Shown here piece by piece: positions 23,175-33,100 of a stretch of DNA of 64,000 nucleotides. Numbering within the stretch: the stretch's first letter is position 1; each line of letters begins with the position of its first letter. The position numbers and the translations under genes are program-made. The notes beneath the pieces are model-generated. The model had not been told where the DNA came from. It did no database searches and saw only the letters and a program-made list of their open reading frames with translations. Origin of the DNA: Tremella fuciformis (taxonomy: Eukaryota > Basidiomycota > Tremellomycetes > Tremellales > Tremellaceae); the NCBI GenBank assembly GCA_032768795.1, contig CP136490.1, positions 5,270,001-5,334,000 on the forward strand. The letters are read 5' to 3'.

Positions 23175-24716
23175 CTAGACGCACGTGTAACCGCCATCGA
23201 TCACGAGCTCAGCGCCGGTGATGTATTTGCTGGCGTCGGAGGCGAGGAGCACGATCGAGCCCTTGAGGTCCGAGGGATCGGCCATTCGGCCCTGCAATGT
23301 GAGCAGTTGAGCCGCGAAGCATGAGCAGGCAAACTGACCATGGGGATGCGGTGGATCCACTCGTCTCGAAGAACCGGGTTGTTGTCGAGAATGACCTTTG
23401 TCAGGTTGGTCAGAGTGTATCCGGGCCTGAGCGTGAATTTTTGGTCTGCAAATAAGTGCGAAGGGACTCACGCGATGCAATTAACACGGATGTTCTGCTT
23501 GGCCCACTCGACCGCCAAGGATCGAGCCATGTGACGCACGGCCGCCTCTGAGACATATCAGCAATGTCTGCCAAGTGAAACTCAAGGAGACAAACTGGAG
23601 AAGTTGTAAGGCGTCTGCGGTTGAGGTATGTTGACCACGCTGCCGGACATTGACCCGATCATGATGATCGAGCCACCGTCAGGCATAAGCTTGGCTCCCT
23701 CGAGCGCGCAAGCCCAAGTGCCCATGACATTGATATCCAGAAGCTTCCTGACCTTCTCGGTGGGATACTCGTGCGCAACAAAGTTCTCGACGATACCTGC
23801 GGCAGTAACGAGGCACTATCATGTTCAGCCCGAGGGCGAGCGTGTAGGCAGCGCGGTGACTCACGTCGAGACGACCAAATTTGTTCTTGATGGTCTCAAA
23901 GGTGTTCTTGACAGATTGCTCATCCGCCACGTCACATCCTATGCCGAGGGCGGTGATTTCTCCCGGCTGGGCTTCGCCGTGCTCGACTGGGAGGCGTCAG
24001 TAACGTCGCATAGGAACCTTCTAACGGCGACATACCAAACCAGTCAACCAGGTCTTTCGCGGCCATTTCGGCATCTTCCTTGCGCAGGTCGATGAGAACT
24101 ATGGCGTCCGCTCCGCTGTGTGCTTCAGCAAAAATGCGTTCGCCTACCGGAAGTACAAAACGGACGATTCGACAAAGGTACGGGCCATCATGTTTCCCAG
24201 ACCACGAGCAGCCCCAGTCACGGCGCAGACCTTGCCGTCCTGTCAAGAGTCAGATACTCCTCATCCGAAACTCGGCCGAACGGCACTCACCATGGACAAG
24301 CTGGCGAGGGTGCGCTTGTTGTGCCTACCGTGACCCTCACCGATCACATCGTGACCGACATCCTCTTTTGGGTATTCCTGGGGGATCAGTCTGATCACAG
24401 GCTGCGGCACGAGACACGACACATGTCGAGGCTCGATACAAGCGACAGAGGAGATGGCGAAGAAAAGCTGACGTACGGCTGGGCTGGGGTCTTCAAAGGT
24501 GAGGCTCTCGTCGACCGAGGCGTGCTTGGGCTCTGCAACCTCGACGCGGTGCTCATCGTAGCCCGAAGGGTAGTTTTTCTCGTCGTGCAAGGGGTGTGTG
24601 GGATGAGACAACCATCTGACGGCGTGGGCAACGGGGGCGCGTGGAGCTACGAGACGCGGTGTGGCGCGCGCGTTGTAGACGATGGAGCGGGCGAGGAATG
24701 GACGCAGGAGAGACAT
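23175..24716 (-). CDS. Short-chain dehydrogenase/reductase with N-terminal presequence
   Basis: NAD(P)-dependent SDR oxidoreductase, most like fungal D-arabinitol 2-dehydrogenase or L-xylulose/sorbose reductases (polyol metabolism); the substrate is not provable here. Nine exons (24716-24477, 24401-24291, 24239-24182, 24143-24036, 23986-23865, 23815-23596, 23547-23472, 23426-23339, 23291-23175) join in frame to 379 aa. The first 40 residues ([20 protein letters not shown]) are Arg-rich and amphipathic, fitting a mitochondrial presequence. The Rossmann motif is TGAARGLG, the structural motif VTAAG (usually NAG), the catalytic serine region IGSMSG, and the active site YNFSK (Y-x3-K). The C-terminal signature is [13 protein letters not shown]. 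Exon 4's acceptor (GGTAG) is the least certain. A copia LTR ends about 210 bp upstream of the start codon. Confidence 0.88.
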
Positions 24717-24924
24717 GTCTTCTTAAGCGAAGGGTCTTATTGATGGACAAGGAGAGAAGTGGTTGAGCGGACGGGGGGACTGTGGGCGATGTGTTCTCTC
24801 TGGAGTCTGGAGGTAGAGAGAGAGAGAAGCAAGTAGAATTTGAATGGATGGAAGGTAAAAGGAAGGAGGGGGAGATTAAGGAGGGGCGCCACCGTTTAGA
24901 CGTCCAACTTCGGTCCGACGACCC

Positions 24925-25049
24925 TGTTGAATCGCGGACGAGCTGGGAAGAGAGAATTCATCGTACTATCTCTATGAGTGGTGGCTATATGTAGTTTCGT
25001 CTTTCTACGGTAATTCCTATAACCCCGCAGTGGCGGCTAACCTTCAACA
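24925..25049 (-). repeat. 3' LTR of copia copy A
   Basis: A 125-bp LTR identical to 29831-29955. Relative to copy B it carries the variant CGGACGAGCTGGGAAG, two bases longer. It is preceded at 24920-24924 by the target duplication GACCC. It ends about 209 bp upstream of the dehydrogenase start codon, in the same orientation. Confidence 0.95.
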
Positions 25050-25472
25050 CTCCCCTTTAGACGTCACTGCACCATGCTTGCACGCCATCAAGGCTGCCGT
25101 GCTCACTGTGCCACATTTGCCACCCATCCATAACTCCTCATAACTCCAGTCCCTGAATGAGCGTCAACACGACCGCTCGACTCGTCCCCGCCGTCTCTCT
25201 TTCTCCTCTCTACCGTCCAGTGATCCGGGGGTGAGGCCAGTGAATTCCCGGTTCCCCCCGGTGAGGAGCAGTGTCCTAGGCCTGACCCGCCGGCCTGCTA
25301 TGGTCTCGAGGCGGGATCCTATCGGTCGGGACCTCGGTTGCGAGCGGGTTAGCACCCGGGGCGAACGCGGCGGTTGAGTCTTCAACAGATTCCTGCTTAG
25401 CGAAGAAGTACACGCTTAACGCAACCGGGGATCTCTCGACTCGATGTTTCCTGCCATTGTCCGGAGGATGGA
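25050..25472 (-). other. 3' non-coding region of copia copy A
   Basis: 423 bp between the pol stop codon and the 3' LTR. The ends of this segment match copy B closely, but the middle differs strongly and copy B is 92 bp longer. The LTR-proximal end is the polypurine tract. Confidence 0.7.
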
Positions 25473-28400
25473 TCATGCGTGAGTCTCTCTCGCGCCGCCT
25501 TCCACTACTCCCAACCCCTCTCGGTGTTGCTGATGCGCCGGTCCCGCCAAACCCTTTGTGAAGATGTCGGCCAGTTGATCGTCTGTTCTGACGTATTCCA
25601 GATCATATCTGCCGCTCTTCTTGACGTCTCGGATCTGATGCCAGTATATGTCGATGTGCTTGGTTGAACGATGGTGAGCCGGATTCTCTACCAGGGCTAT
25701 GGCCGACTGGTTGTCGCACCATATCATCACCCTTTCCGTGCTCTCCACTCCGTACTCCATCAACGCCTTCTTTACCCATTCCACGTCCTTCCAGGTTTCT
25801 GTGAGGGCGTAATACTCGGCTTCGGCTGTTGATAACGCTCGACTCTTCTGCTTCTGTGTCGCCCAGCTGACAGTAGATCCTCGGAACTTGACAATAAAGC
25901 CACTCGTTGACTTTCTGTCGGACAAGTCCCCAGCGTGGTCAGCATCGCTCCATGCTTCCAGCACGGGCAATCTCCTTTTGCCGCCAAGCTTCAATCCTAA
26001 GGTGCGTGTACCCTTCAAGTACTTCAACGCCCTTTTCCCCATCTCCCAGTGCTCTTGTGTCGGAGCTGAGCAATGTCTTGCCAGTGCGCTGACCGTGAAG
26101 GTGATATCTGGTCGCGTCGCCATTGCTGCCCACATCAAGCTTCCGACGAGCTGCTGGTATCTTGCCACGCCTTCGTGACACGGCTCTCCGTCTGGTTGGA
26201 GGTGGACACCCGCTACCCATGGGGTAGTGACAGGCTTGGCGGTCGTCATATTGAATCGGTCAAGGATGGTGTCGATGTAAGCTGTTTGACTGAGGTGGAT
26301 GGTGCGCTCCTCCGTGTCTCGGCTGACCTTCAGTCCGAGCATGAACGTCACCTCTCCGGCATCCGTCATCTCCCACCGCCTCGCTAATTCCCTCTTGATC
26401 TCATCAACCGTTGCCTTGTCCTTTGCTGCTACCAGCATGTCGTCCACGTACACCACCAGGTACGCCGTCTTGCTTCCTTTTCTCACGTACACTCCCCAGT
26501 CCTGTGCACACCGCTCGAACCCGAGCTTTGCCAGTTGCTTATCCAAAGCCTCCCACCAGGTTCGACCTGCTTGCTTCAATCCGTAAAGGGCCTTGAGCAG
26601 CTTCACGCAGTTTGCCTTCCTGTTGGTCGCTTGATAGCCAAGGGGTATCTCCATGTAGATTGGTATCGTGAGTTCTCCGTTGAGAAATGCTGAAATGACA
26701 TCGACCTGACCTGTTGCCAGGCCGTCGGTCGCCACAATGGTGAAGAATATTCGAAGTGATGTGAGGCGTGCAACTGGTGAGTAGGTCTCCTCGAAGTCTT
26801 GTCCGGGGACCTGCGAGTATCCTTTGGCAACAATCCGAGCCTTGTGCTTGATGATTGCTCCGTCCTGATCTCGCTTTGTCTTGAATACCCACTTGCACCC
26901 CACTATCCTTCTGCCCTCGGGCAACACCGCTTCTTCCCATGTCCCAGCTTTCTCAATCACATGCAGCTCTGCGCTCACCGCCTCTTCCCATTGTTTCTTG
27001 AGGGGTGACGCCATGGCCTGCTCATACGTCTTTGGGTCATCGTCCAATGCTGCCGTTGCTGACAGCATCCAGCCAAATATTTCGTCATTGCTCGCAATGT
27101 TGACCTCGCCATCGGCAATCATTACTCGTGGCGCCCGGACTCTTTCACTGCGTCGAGGTTGGAATGGTACTGGCTCCGCAGGTACTGGTGCAGGTTGGTC
27201 TGCCTGAGCTTCTTCGTGCTCGGCTCCCCCTTCCTCTGCTACCGCCTCGGGCTCTGCCCTCTCTTCCACCTCCTCTGTGACTTGCTCCCCTGAGCTTGGC
27301 TGATCGTCCAAAGATTCTATCGGTACCGGCACTTGCTCGACTTGCTCGGTTACCTCCTCTCTTGCAGGTGGATTGACTTCGGCTTGACTTGTCGTCCTGA
27401 AAGTGACGTCCCGGCTGAAGATCACCTTTTGCGTGAGTGGAAGCCATATTGCCCATCCACTTGTGCCCGCTGGCAATCCCACCAGTCGTCCCTTCTCCGC
27501 TCTTGCCTGTGTCATATCTCCTTTCTCTCTGTTGGCCTCTGGGATCCTTACCCATGCCTCGCACCCAAAAGGATGTACGTCCTCCATGCTTGGTTTGCGC
27601 TTCCACAGCACTTCCCAGGGCGTCTTCCCATCCGAGCCTACTCTTGTCCTCATGAGCATGGCTTCCGTCCACTTCATTGCAAACACCCAATGTTCTCCTC
27701 CCATCTTTGCTCCGATGAGATTTGCAGCTATCATCTCCTTCACCGTCCTGTTCATCCTCTCTGCTACTCCGTTGAGCTGAGGCGTGTACGCTGGGGTGAT
27801 CTGGTGTACCAGACCTTTCTCCTGCGTCCACCTATCCCACCTCTCTCCCGAGTACTCCCCTCCGCCATCAGTCCTGATGACTTTGATTGTCGTACTGAGG
27901 GCGTTCTCGAGGAGGGCGATGCACTTCTGCAAGTGCCCAAGTACCTCGCTCTTCTTCTCCATTGCTCGGAGCAGAGTGATCTGGGTGAAGTCGTCTATGA
28001 TCGTAACATAGTACCGCATGCCGCTTGTGCTTGGCCTCACTGGGCCAGCCACGTCGGAGTGAACAATCTCCAGTGGTGTTTTGCCTCTGATGGACACGTC
28101 GTTGAATGTGAGTCGGGTCGCTTTACTGATTTGGCAGCTCTCGCAGTCGCTTGTCTTGAACTCGAGGCCTCCCGTGATGGTGAGTCCAATTACTCTCTCA
28201 TCCCGTGCCAAATCCTTGATGGTGGTCACTCCCAAGTGCCCCAGCGCCTCATGCCACTCCTTCAACGTTCTTCCTCTCGTTGCCGCCATCACCAGTCCTC
28301 TCGTACTTTCTCCTTGCTGACTCCCTTTAGCTCCCCTGCCCCGCGGTAGCTCTATCGTCCACAAGCCTCCCCTATGGGTGAACTCAACAGTGACACCATG

Positions 28401-29777
28401 CTCGATGTGTGTCATCCCGGCTCGACTTGCTTCAATGTTGAACTTCCAGCCCCGCTTAGCCAAAGTTGGCATTGAGAGTAGGTTGAGTCGTCCATTTGGT
28501 AGATAGTACACCTCTTTGAGAGTGAATGGTACCCTTTTGTTGATGGTCGTGACGAAGGAACCTGACTGATCTGCAGTCATCACAGTATCTTTTTTGGCTG
28601 CCCCAAACCGACGCGGGGTTGTGAGGGTGGTCATGTCGGAGAGTAGGCTTTGGTCGTGAGTGAGGTGATGAGTAGCGCCAGAGTCGAGGATCCAGAGTGC
28701 ATGGCCGTTCTCGGTAGCAGCTCCTACAGCGGGTTGCCCCACATGCAGCGCTGGTGCTACTCCAGCCAATCCCTCGTACTCCCTGCTCACTCCCACCATC
28801 TTCTCCGCCGCATTTGCTTCTCCTTTCTTCTCTCCGTCCTTCTTTGACCAACAGTCCTCAGCCTTGTGCCCTTGCTTCCCGCAAGTAAAGCACTTTCCGG
28901 GGAACTTTCCTTTAGTTCTCTCGCCATCTCCTCTAGAGTTGGGTTGACGTCTGCTGCCACCCTGAGGGCCTCCTTGTTGGCCTTTCCCAAAGCGTCGACC
29001 TCGTTCCCTGCCATTGCCTCTGTAGGGCTGGCCCCCAACAGCCAGTGCCATTGCCTCTGCTGTTGCTGAACGGGTGTCGGATATTGCTTTTCTCTTTTCT
29101 TCGATGAGGTAGATGCGTCGCAGGGATGTAAACCGTTGCTGATTCTCCGGGAGACTGAAGAACTGTGAGCGAATTGGGTGTAGGTGATAGGGAAGGGTTT
29201 CGATGAATGCCGCACACCGGGACTTGTCGTCCTTGAGTTCTGGTATGCCGGCTGCCGCCCCTCGTTCTGCTATCCCTCCGAACTTCTCCAAATGCTCCTT
29301 CATGTCTCCTTCCTCAGTCAGGAAGAGCGTCCCAAGCTCTCTCCTAATCTCCTGCTTGTTCTCTGCCGACTCCAGTGGGTGAATCTCAATTAAGAGCTCC
29401 CACATCTCGAACGCTGTCGTGCAGTCGAGGAGATCCAGTCGATAAGTCGTACTGACAAACCGTCGGATCTGCCCCATGGCGCGCTGATTCTTGGATCGCC
29501 AATCCAGGAGTTCTCTCCTCTTCTGGTCTGCCCCTATCCCCAAGGCTGGCTTTGATTCTGTGCCGCTCGTAGTCGTAGTCCCCATACTACTGACGTCAGG
29601 GGTGGGTTCTCGTGCTTCGTCCACTGGCTCTGGCAGGTAGCCCAATGCTACGTCGTAACAACCGACCAAGTTGAACCAGTCGATCATGGCATTGCGCCAC
29701 TCGAAGTAGTTGCCTAATCCCTTCAGGATAGGGATGCTCATGGCAGTGCTGTTGACAGTGGTCTCGGTGGTCGACAT
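25473..29777 (-). CDS. Copia gag-pol polyprotein, copy A
   Basis: Single uninterrupted gag-pol frame of 1,434 aa from the ATG at 29777 (MSTTETTVNS); the frame is also open upstream to an ATG in the LTR at 29867, adding 30 residues. Order of domains: gag (UBN2/Ty1-copia gag), zinc knuckle CFTCGKQGHKAEDC near residue 295, protease LDSGATHH near 365, integrase zinc-binding HEALGHLG...CESC near 507-550, integrase core with HSD, RTDGGGEY, reverse transcriptase with YVDDMLVA near 1108, and RNase H with WSDADHAGD near 1276 and KHIDIYWHQIRD near the end. The Gag-to-Pol order integrase before RT is diagnostic of Ty1/copia. All catalytic signatures are present and no stop or frameshift was seen, so it may encode active proteins. 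Confidence 0.95.
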   Translation of the reverse strand: MSTTETTVNSTAMSIPILKGLGNYFEWRNAMIDWFNLVGCYDVALGYLPEPVDEAREPTPDVSSMGTTTTSGTESKPALGIGADQKRRELLDWRSKNQRAMGQIRRFVSTTYRLDLLDCTTAFEMWELLIEIHPLESAENKQEIRRELGTLFLTEEGDMKEHLEKFGGIAERGAAAGIPELKDDKSRCAAFIETLPYHLHPIRSQFFSLPENQQRFTSLRRIYLIEEKRKAISDTRSATAEAMALAVGGQPYRGNGRERGRRFGKGQQGGPQGGSRRQPNSRGDGERTKGKFPGKCFTCGKQGHKAEDCWSKKDGEKKGEANAAEKMVGVSREYEGLAGVAPALHVGQPAVGAATENGHALWILDSGATHHLTHDQSLLSDMTTLTTPRRFGAAKKDTVMTADQSGSFVTTINKRVPFTLKEVYYLPNGRLNLLSMPTLAKRGWKFNIEASRAGMTHIEHGVTVEFTHRGGLWTIELPRGRGAKGSQQGESTRGLVMAATRGRTLKEWHEALGHLGVTTIKDLARDERVIGLTITGGLEFKTSDCESCQISKATRLTFNDVSIRGKTPLEIVHSDVAGPVRPSTSGMRYYVTIIDDFTQITLLRAMEKKSEVLGHLQKCIALLENALSTTIKVIRTDGGGEYSGERWDRWTQEKGLVHQITPAYTPQLNGVAERMNRTVKEMIAANLIGAKMGGEHWVFAMKWTEAMLMRTRVGSDGKTPWEVLWKRKPSMEDVHPFGCEAWVRIPEANREKGDMTQARAEKGRLVGLPAGTSGWAIWLPLTQKVIFSRDVTFRTTSQAEVNPPAREEVTEQVEQVPVPIESLDDQPSSGEQVTEEVEERAEPEAVAEEGGAEHEEAQADQPAPVPAEPVPFQPRRSERVRAPRVMIADGEVNIASNDEIFGWMLSATAALDDDPKTYEQAMASPLKKQWEEAVSAELHVIEKAGTWEEAVLPEGRRIVGCKWVFKTKRDQDGAIIKHKARIVAKGYSQVPGQDFEETYSPVARLTSLRIFFTIVATDGLATGQVDVISAFLNGELTIPIYMEIPLGYQATNRKANCVKLLKALYGLKQAGRTWWEALDKQLAKLGFERCAQDWGVYVRKGSKTAYLVVYVDDMLVAAKDKATVDEIKRELARRWEMTDAGEVTFMLGLKVSRDTEERTIHLSQTAYIDTILDRFNMTTAKPVTTPWVAGVHLQPDGEPCHEGVARYQQLVGSLMWAAMATRPDITFTVSALARHCSAPTQEHWEMGKRALKYLKGTRTLGLKLGGKRRLPVLEAWSDADHAGDLSDRKSTSGFIVKFRGSTVSWATQKQKSRALSTAEAEYYALTETWKDVEWVKKALMEYGVESTERVMIWCDNQSAIALVENPAHHRSTKHIDIYWHQIRDVKKSGRYDLEYVRTDDQLADIFTKGLAGPAHQQHREGLGVVEGGARETHA

Positions 29778-29830
29778 GATGGTGGTTGTTGTGCTCAGAG
29801 ATGCCTCTTTAGATAGTCTGATTCCAAATC

Positions 29831-29955
29831 TGTTGAATCGCGGACGAGCTGGGAAGAGAGAATTCATCGTACTATCTCTATGAGTGGTGGCTATATGTAG
29901 TTTCGTCTTTCTACGGTAATTCCTATAACCCCGCAGTGGCGGCTAACCTTCAACA
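29831..29955 (-). repeat. 5' LTR of copia copy A
   Basis: A 125-bp LTR, identical to the other LTR of copy A. It contains an ATG (29867-29865) that is in frame with gag because of the 2-bp insertion specific to this copy. It is followed by the duplication GACCC at 29956-29960. Confidence 0.95.
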
Positions 29956-29960
29956 GACCC

Positions 29961-29998
29961 GAGCGCCACCCGCCCAAGATTTAGGCGGAATACCAATG
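29961..29998. other. Spacer between two head-to-head retrotransposons
   Basis: 38 bp of host sequence left between the GACCC duplication of copy A and the GGCGT duplication of copy B. Together with the two duplications it is the only unique DNA between the inverted copies. Confidence 0.85.
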
Positions 29999-30003
29999 GG
30001 CGT

Positions 30004-30126
30004 TGTTGAAGGTTAGCCGCCACTGCGGGGTTATAGGAATTACCGTAGAAAGACGAAACTACATATAGCCACCACTCATAGAGATAGTACGATGAATTCT
30101 CTCTTCAGCTCATCCGCGATTCAACA
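30004..30126 (+). repeat. 5' LTR of copia copy B
   Basis: A 123-bp LTR with TGTTGAA...TTCAACA ends, identical to 35000-35122. Compared with copy A it lacks two bases (GATGAGCTGAAG on the complementary strand), which puts the LTR ATG out of frame with gag. It is preceded by GGCGT. Confidence 0.95.
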
Positions 30127-30179
30127 GATTTGGAATCAGACTATCTAAAGAGGCAACTCTGAGCACAACAACCACCATC

Positions 30180-33100
30180 ATGTCGACCACCGAGACCACC
30201 GTCAACAGCACTGCCATGAGCATCCCTATCTTGAAGGGATTAGGCAACTACTTCGAGTGGCGCAATGCCATGATCGACTGGTTCAACTTGGTCGGTTGTT
30301 ACGACGTAGCATTGGGCTACCTGCCAGAGCCAGTGGACGAAGCACGAGAACCCACCCCTGACGTCAGTAGTATGGGGACTACGACTACGAGCGGCACAGA
30401 ATCAAAGCCAGCCTTGGGGATAGGGGCAGACCAGAAGAGGAGAGAACTCCTGGATTGGCGATCCAAGAATCAGCGCGCCATGGGGCAGATCCGACGGTTT
30501 GTCAGTACGACTTATCGACTGGATCTCCTCGACTGCACGACAGCGTTCAAGATGTGGGAGCTCTTAATTGAGATTCACCCACTGGAGTCGGCAGAGAACA
30601 AGCAGGAGATTAGGAGAGAGCTTGGGACGCTCTTCCTGACTGAGGAAGGAGACATGAAGGAGCATTTGGAGAAGTTCGGAGGGATAGCAGAACGAGGGGC
30701 TGCAGCCGGCATACCAGAACTCAAGGACGACAAGTCCCGGTGTGCGGCATTCATCGAGACCCTTCCCTATCACCTACACCCAATTCGCTCACAGTTTTTC
30801 AGTCTCCCGGAGAATCAGCAACGGTTTACATCCCTGCGACGCATCTACCTCATCGAAGAAAAGAGAAAAGCAATATCCGACACCCGTTCAGCAACAGCAG
30901 AGGCAATGGCACTGGCTGTTGGGGGCCAGCCCTACAGAGGCAATGGCAGGGAACGAGGTCGACGCTTTGGGAGAGGCCAACAAGGAGGCCCTCAGGGTGG
31001 CGGCAGACGTCAACCCAACTCTAGAGGAGATGGCGAGAGAACTAAAGGAAAGTTCCCTGGAAAGTGCTTTACTTGCGGGAAGCAAGGGCACAAGGCTGAG
31101 GACTGTTGGTCAAGGAAGGACGGAGAGAAGAAAGGAGAAGCAAATGCGGCGGAGAAGATGGTAGGAGTGAGCAGGGAGTACGAGGGATTGGCTGGAGTAG
31201 CACCAGCGCTGCATGTGGGGCAACCCGCTGTAGGAGCTGCTACCGAGAACGGCCATGCACTCTGGATCCTCGACTCTGGCGCTACTCATCACCTCACTCA
31301 CGACCAAAGCCTACTCTCCGACATGACCAACCTCACAACCCCACGTCGGTTTGGGGCAGCCAACAAAGATACTGTGATGACTGCAGATCAGTCAGGTTCC
31401 TTCGTCACGACCATCAACAAAAGGGTACCATTCACTCTCAAAGAGGTGTACTATCTACCGAATGGACGACTCAACCTACTCTCAATGCCAACTTTGGCTA
31501 AGCGGGGCTGGAAGTTCAACATTGAAGCAAGTCGAGCCGGGATGACACACATCGAGCATGGTGTCACTGTCGAGTTCACCCATAGGGGAGGCTTGTGGAC
31601 GATAGAGCTACCGCGGGGCAGGGGAGCTAAAGGGAGTCAGCAAGGAGAAAGTACGAGAGGACTGGTGATGGCAGCAACGAGAGGAAGAACGTTGAAGGAG
31701 TGGCATGAGGCGCTGGGGCACTTGGGAGTGACCACCATCAAGGATTTGGCACGGGATGAGAGAGTAATTGGACTCACCATCACGGGAGGCCTCGAGTTCA
31801 AGACAAGCGACTGCGAGAGCTGCCAAATCAGTAAAGCGACCCGACTCACATTCAACGACGTGTCCATCAGAGGCAAAACACCATTGGAGATTGTTCACTC
31901 CGACGTGGCTGGCCCAGTGAGGCCAAGCACAAGCGGCATGCGGTACTATGTTACGATCATAGACGACTTCACCCAGATCACTCTGCTCCGAGCAATGGAG
32001 AAGAAGAGCGAGGTACTTGGGCACTTGCAGAAGTGCATCGCCCTCCTCGAGAACGCTCTCAGCACGACAATCAAAGTCATCAGGACTGATGGCGGAGGGG
32101 AGTACTCGGGAGAGAGGTGGGATAGGTGGACGCAGGAGAAAGGTCTGGTACACCAGATCACCCCAGCGTACACGCCTCAGCTCAACGGAGTAGCAGAGAG
32201 GATGAACAGGACGGTGAAGGAGATGATAGCTGCAAATCTCATCGGGGCAAAGATGGGAGGAGAACATTGGGTGTTTGCAATGAAGTGGACGGAAGCCATG
32301 CTCATGAGGACAAGAGTAGGCTCGGACGGGAAGACGCCCTGGGAAGTGCTGTGGAAGCGCAAACCAAGCATGGAGGACGTACATCCTTTTGGGTGCGAGG
32401 CATGGGTAAGGATCCCAGAGGCCAACAGAGAGAAAGGGGATATGACACAGGCAAGAGCGGAGAAGGGACGACTAGTGGGATTGCCAGCGGGCACAAGTGG
32501 ATGGGCAATATGGCTTCCACTCACGCAAAAGGTGATCTTCAGCCGGGACGTCACTTTCAGGACGACAAGTCAAGCCGAAGTCAATCCACCTGCAGTAGAA
32601 CAGGTAACCGAGCAAGTTGAGCAAGTGCCGGTACCGATAGAATCTTTGGACGATCAGCCAAGCTCAGGGGAGCAAGTCACAGAGGAGGTGGAAGAGAGGG
32701 CAGAGCCCGAGGCGGTAGCAGAGGAAGGGGGAGCCGGGCAAGAGGATGCTCAGGCAGACCAACCTGCACCGGTGCCTGCGGAGCCAGTACCATTCCAACC
32801 TCGACGCAGTGAAAGAGCCCGGGCGCCACGAGTAATGATTGCCGATGGCGAGGTCAACATTGCAAGCAATGACGAGATATTTGGCTGGATGCTGTCAGCA
32901 ACGGCAGCATTGGATGATGACCCAAAGACGTATGAGCAGGCCATGGCGTCACCACTCAAGAAACAATGGGAAGAGGCGGTGAGCACAGAGCTGCGCGTGA
33001 TTGAGAAAGCTGGGACATGGGAAGAAGCGGTGTTGCCTGAGGACAGAAGGATAGTAGGGTGCAAATGGGTGTTCAAGACGAAGCGAGATCAGGACGGAGC

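Larger units (their letters stand above)
24925..29955 (-). mobile_element. Ty1/copia LTR retrotransposon, copy A (full length)
   Basis: A 5,031-bp element read on the minus strand. It is bounded by two identical 125-bp LTRs with TGTTGAA...TTCAACA ends (24925-25049 is the 3' LTR, 29831-29955 the 5' LTR) and flanked by the 5-bp duplication GACCC (24920-24924 and 29956-29960). Internally it has one open gag-pol frame and a polypurine tract AAAGGGGAG abutting the 3' LTR (complement of 25050-25058). The identical LTRs indicate recent insertion. It lies head to head with copy B, 48 bp away, and its 3' end points toward the dehydrogenase gene. Confidence 0.96.

Noticed and set aside
27333..28349. 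Plus-strand ORF of 338 aa inside copia copy A (and its mirror at 31608-32384 in copy B)
   Set aside because: It is antisense to the intact pol frame, has no recognisable domain, and appears in both copies only because the copies are almost identical.
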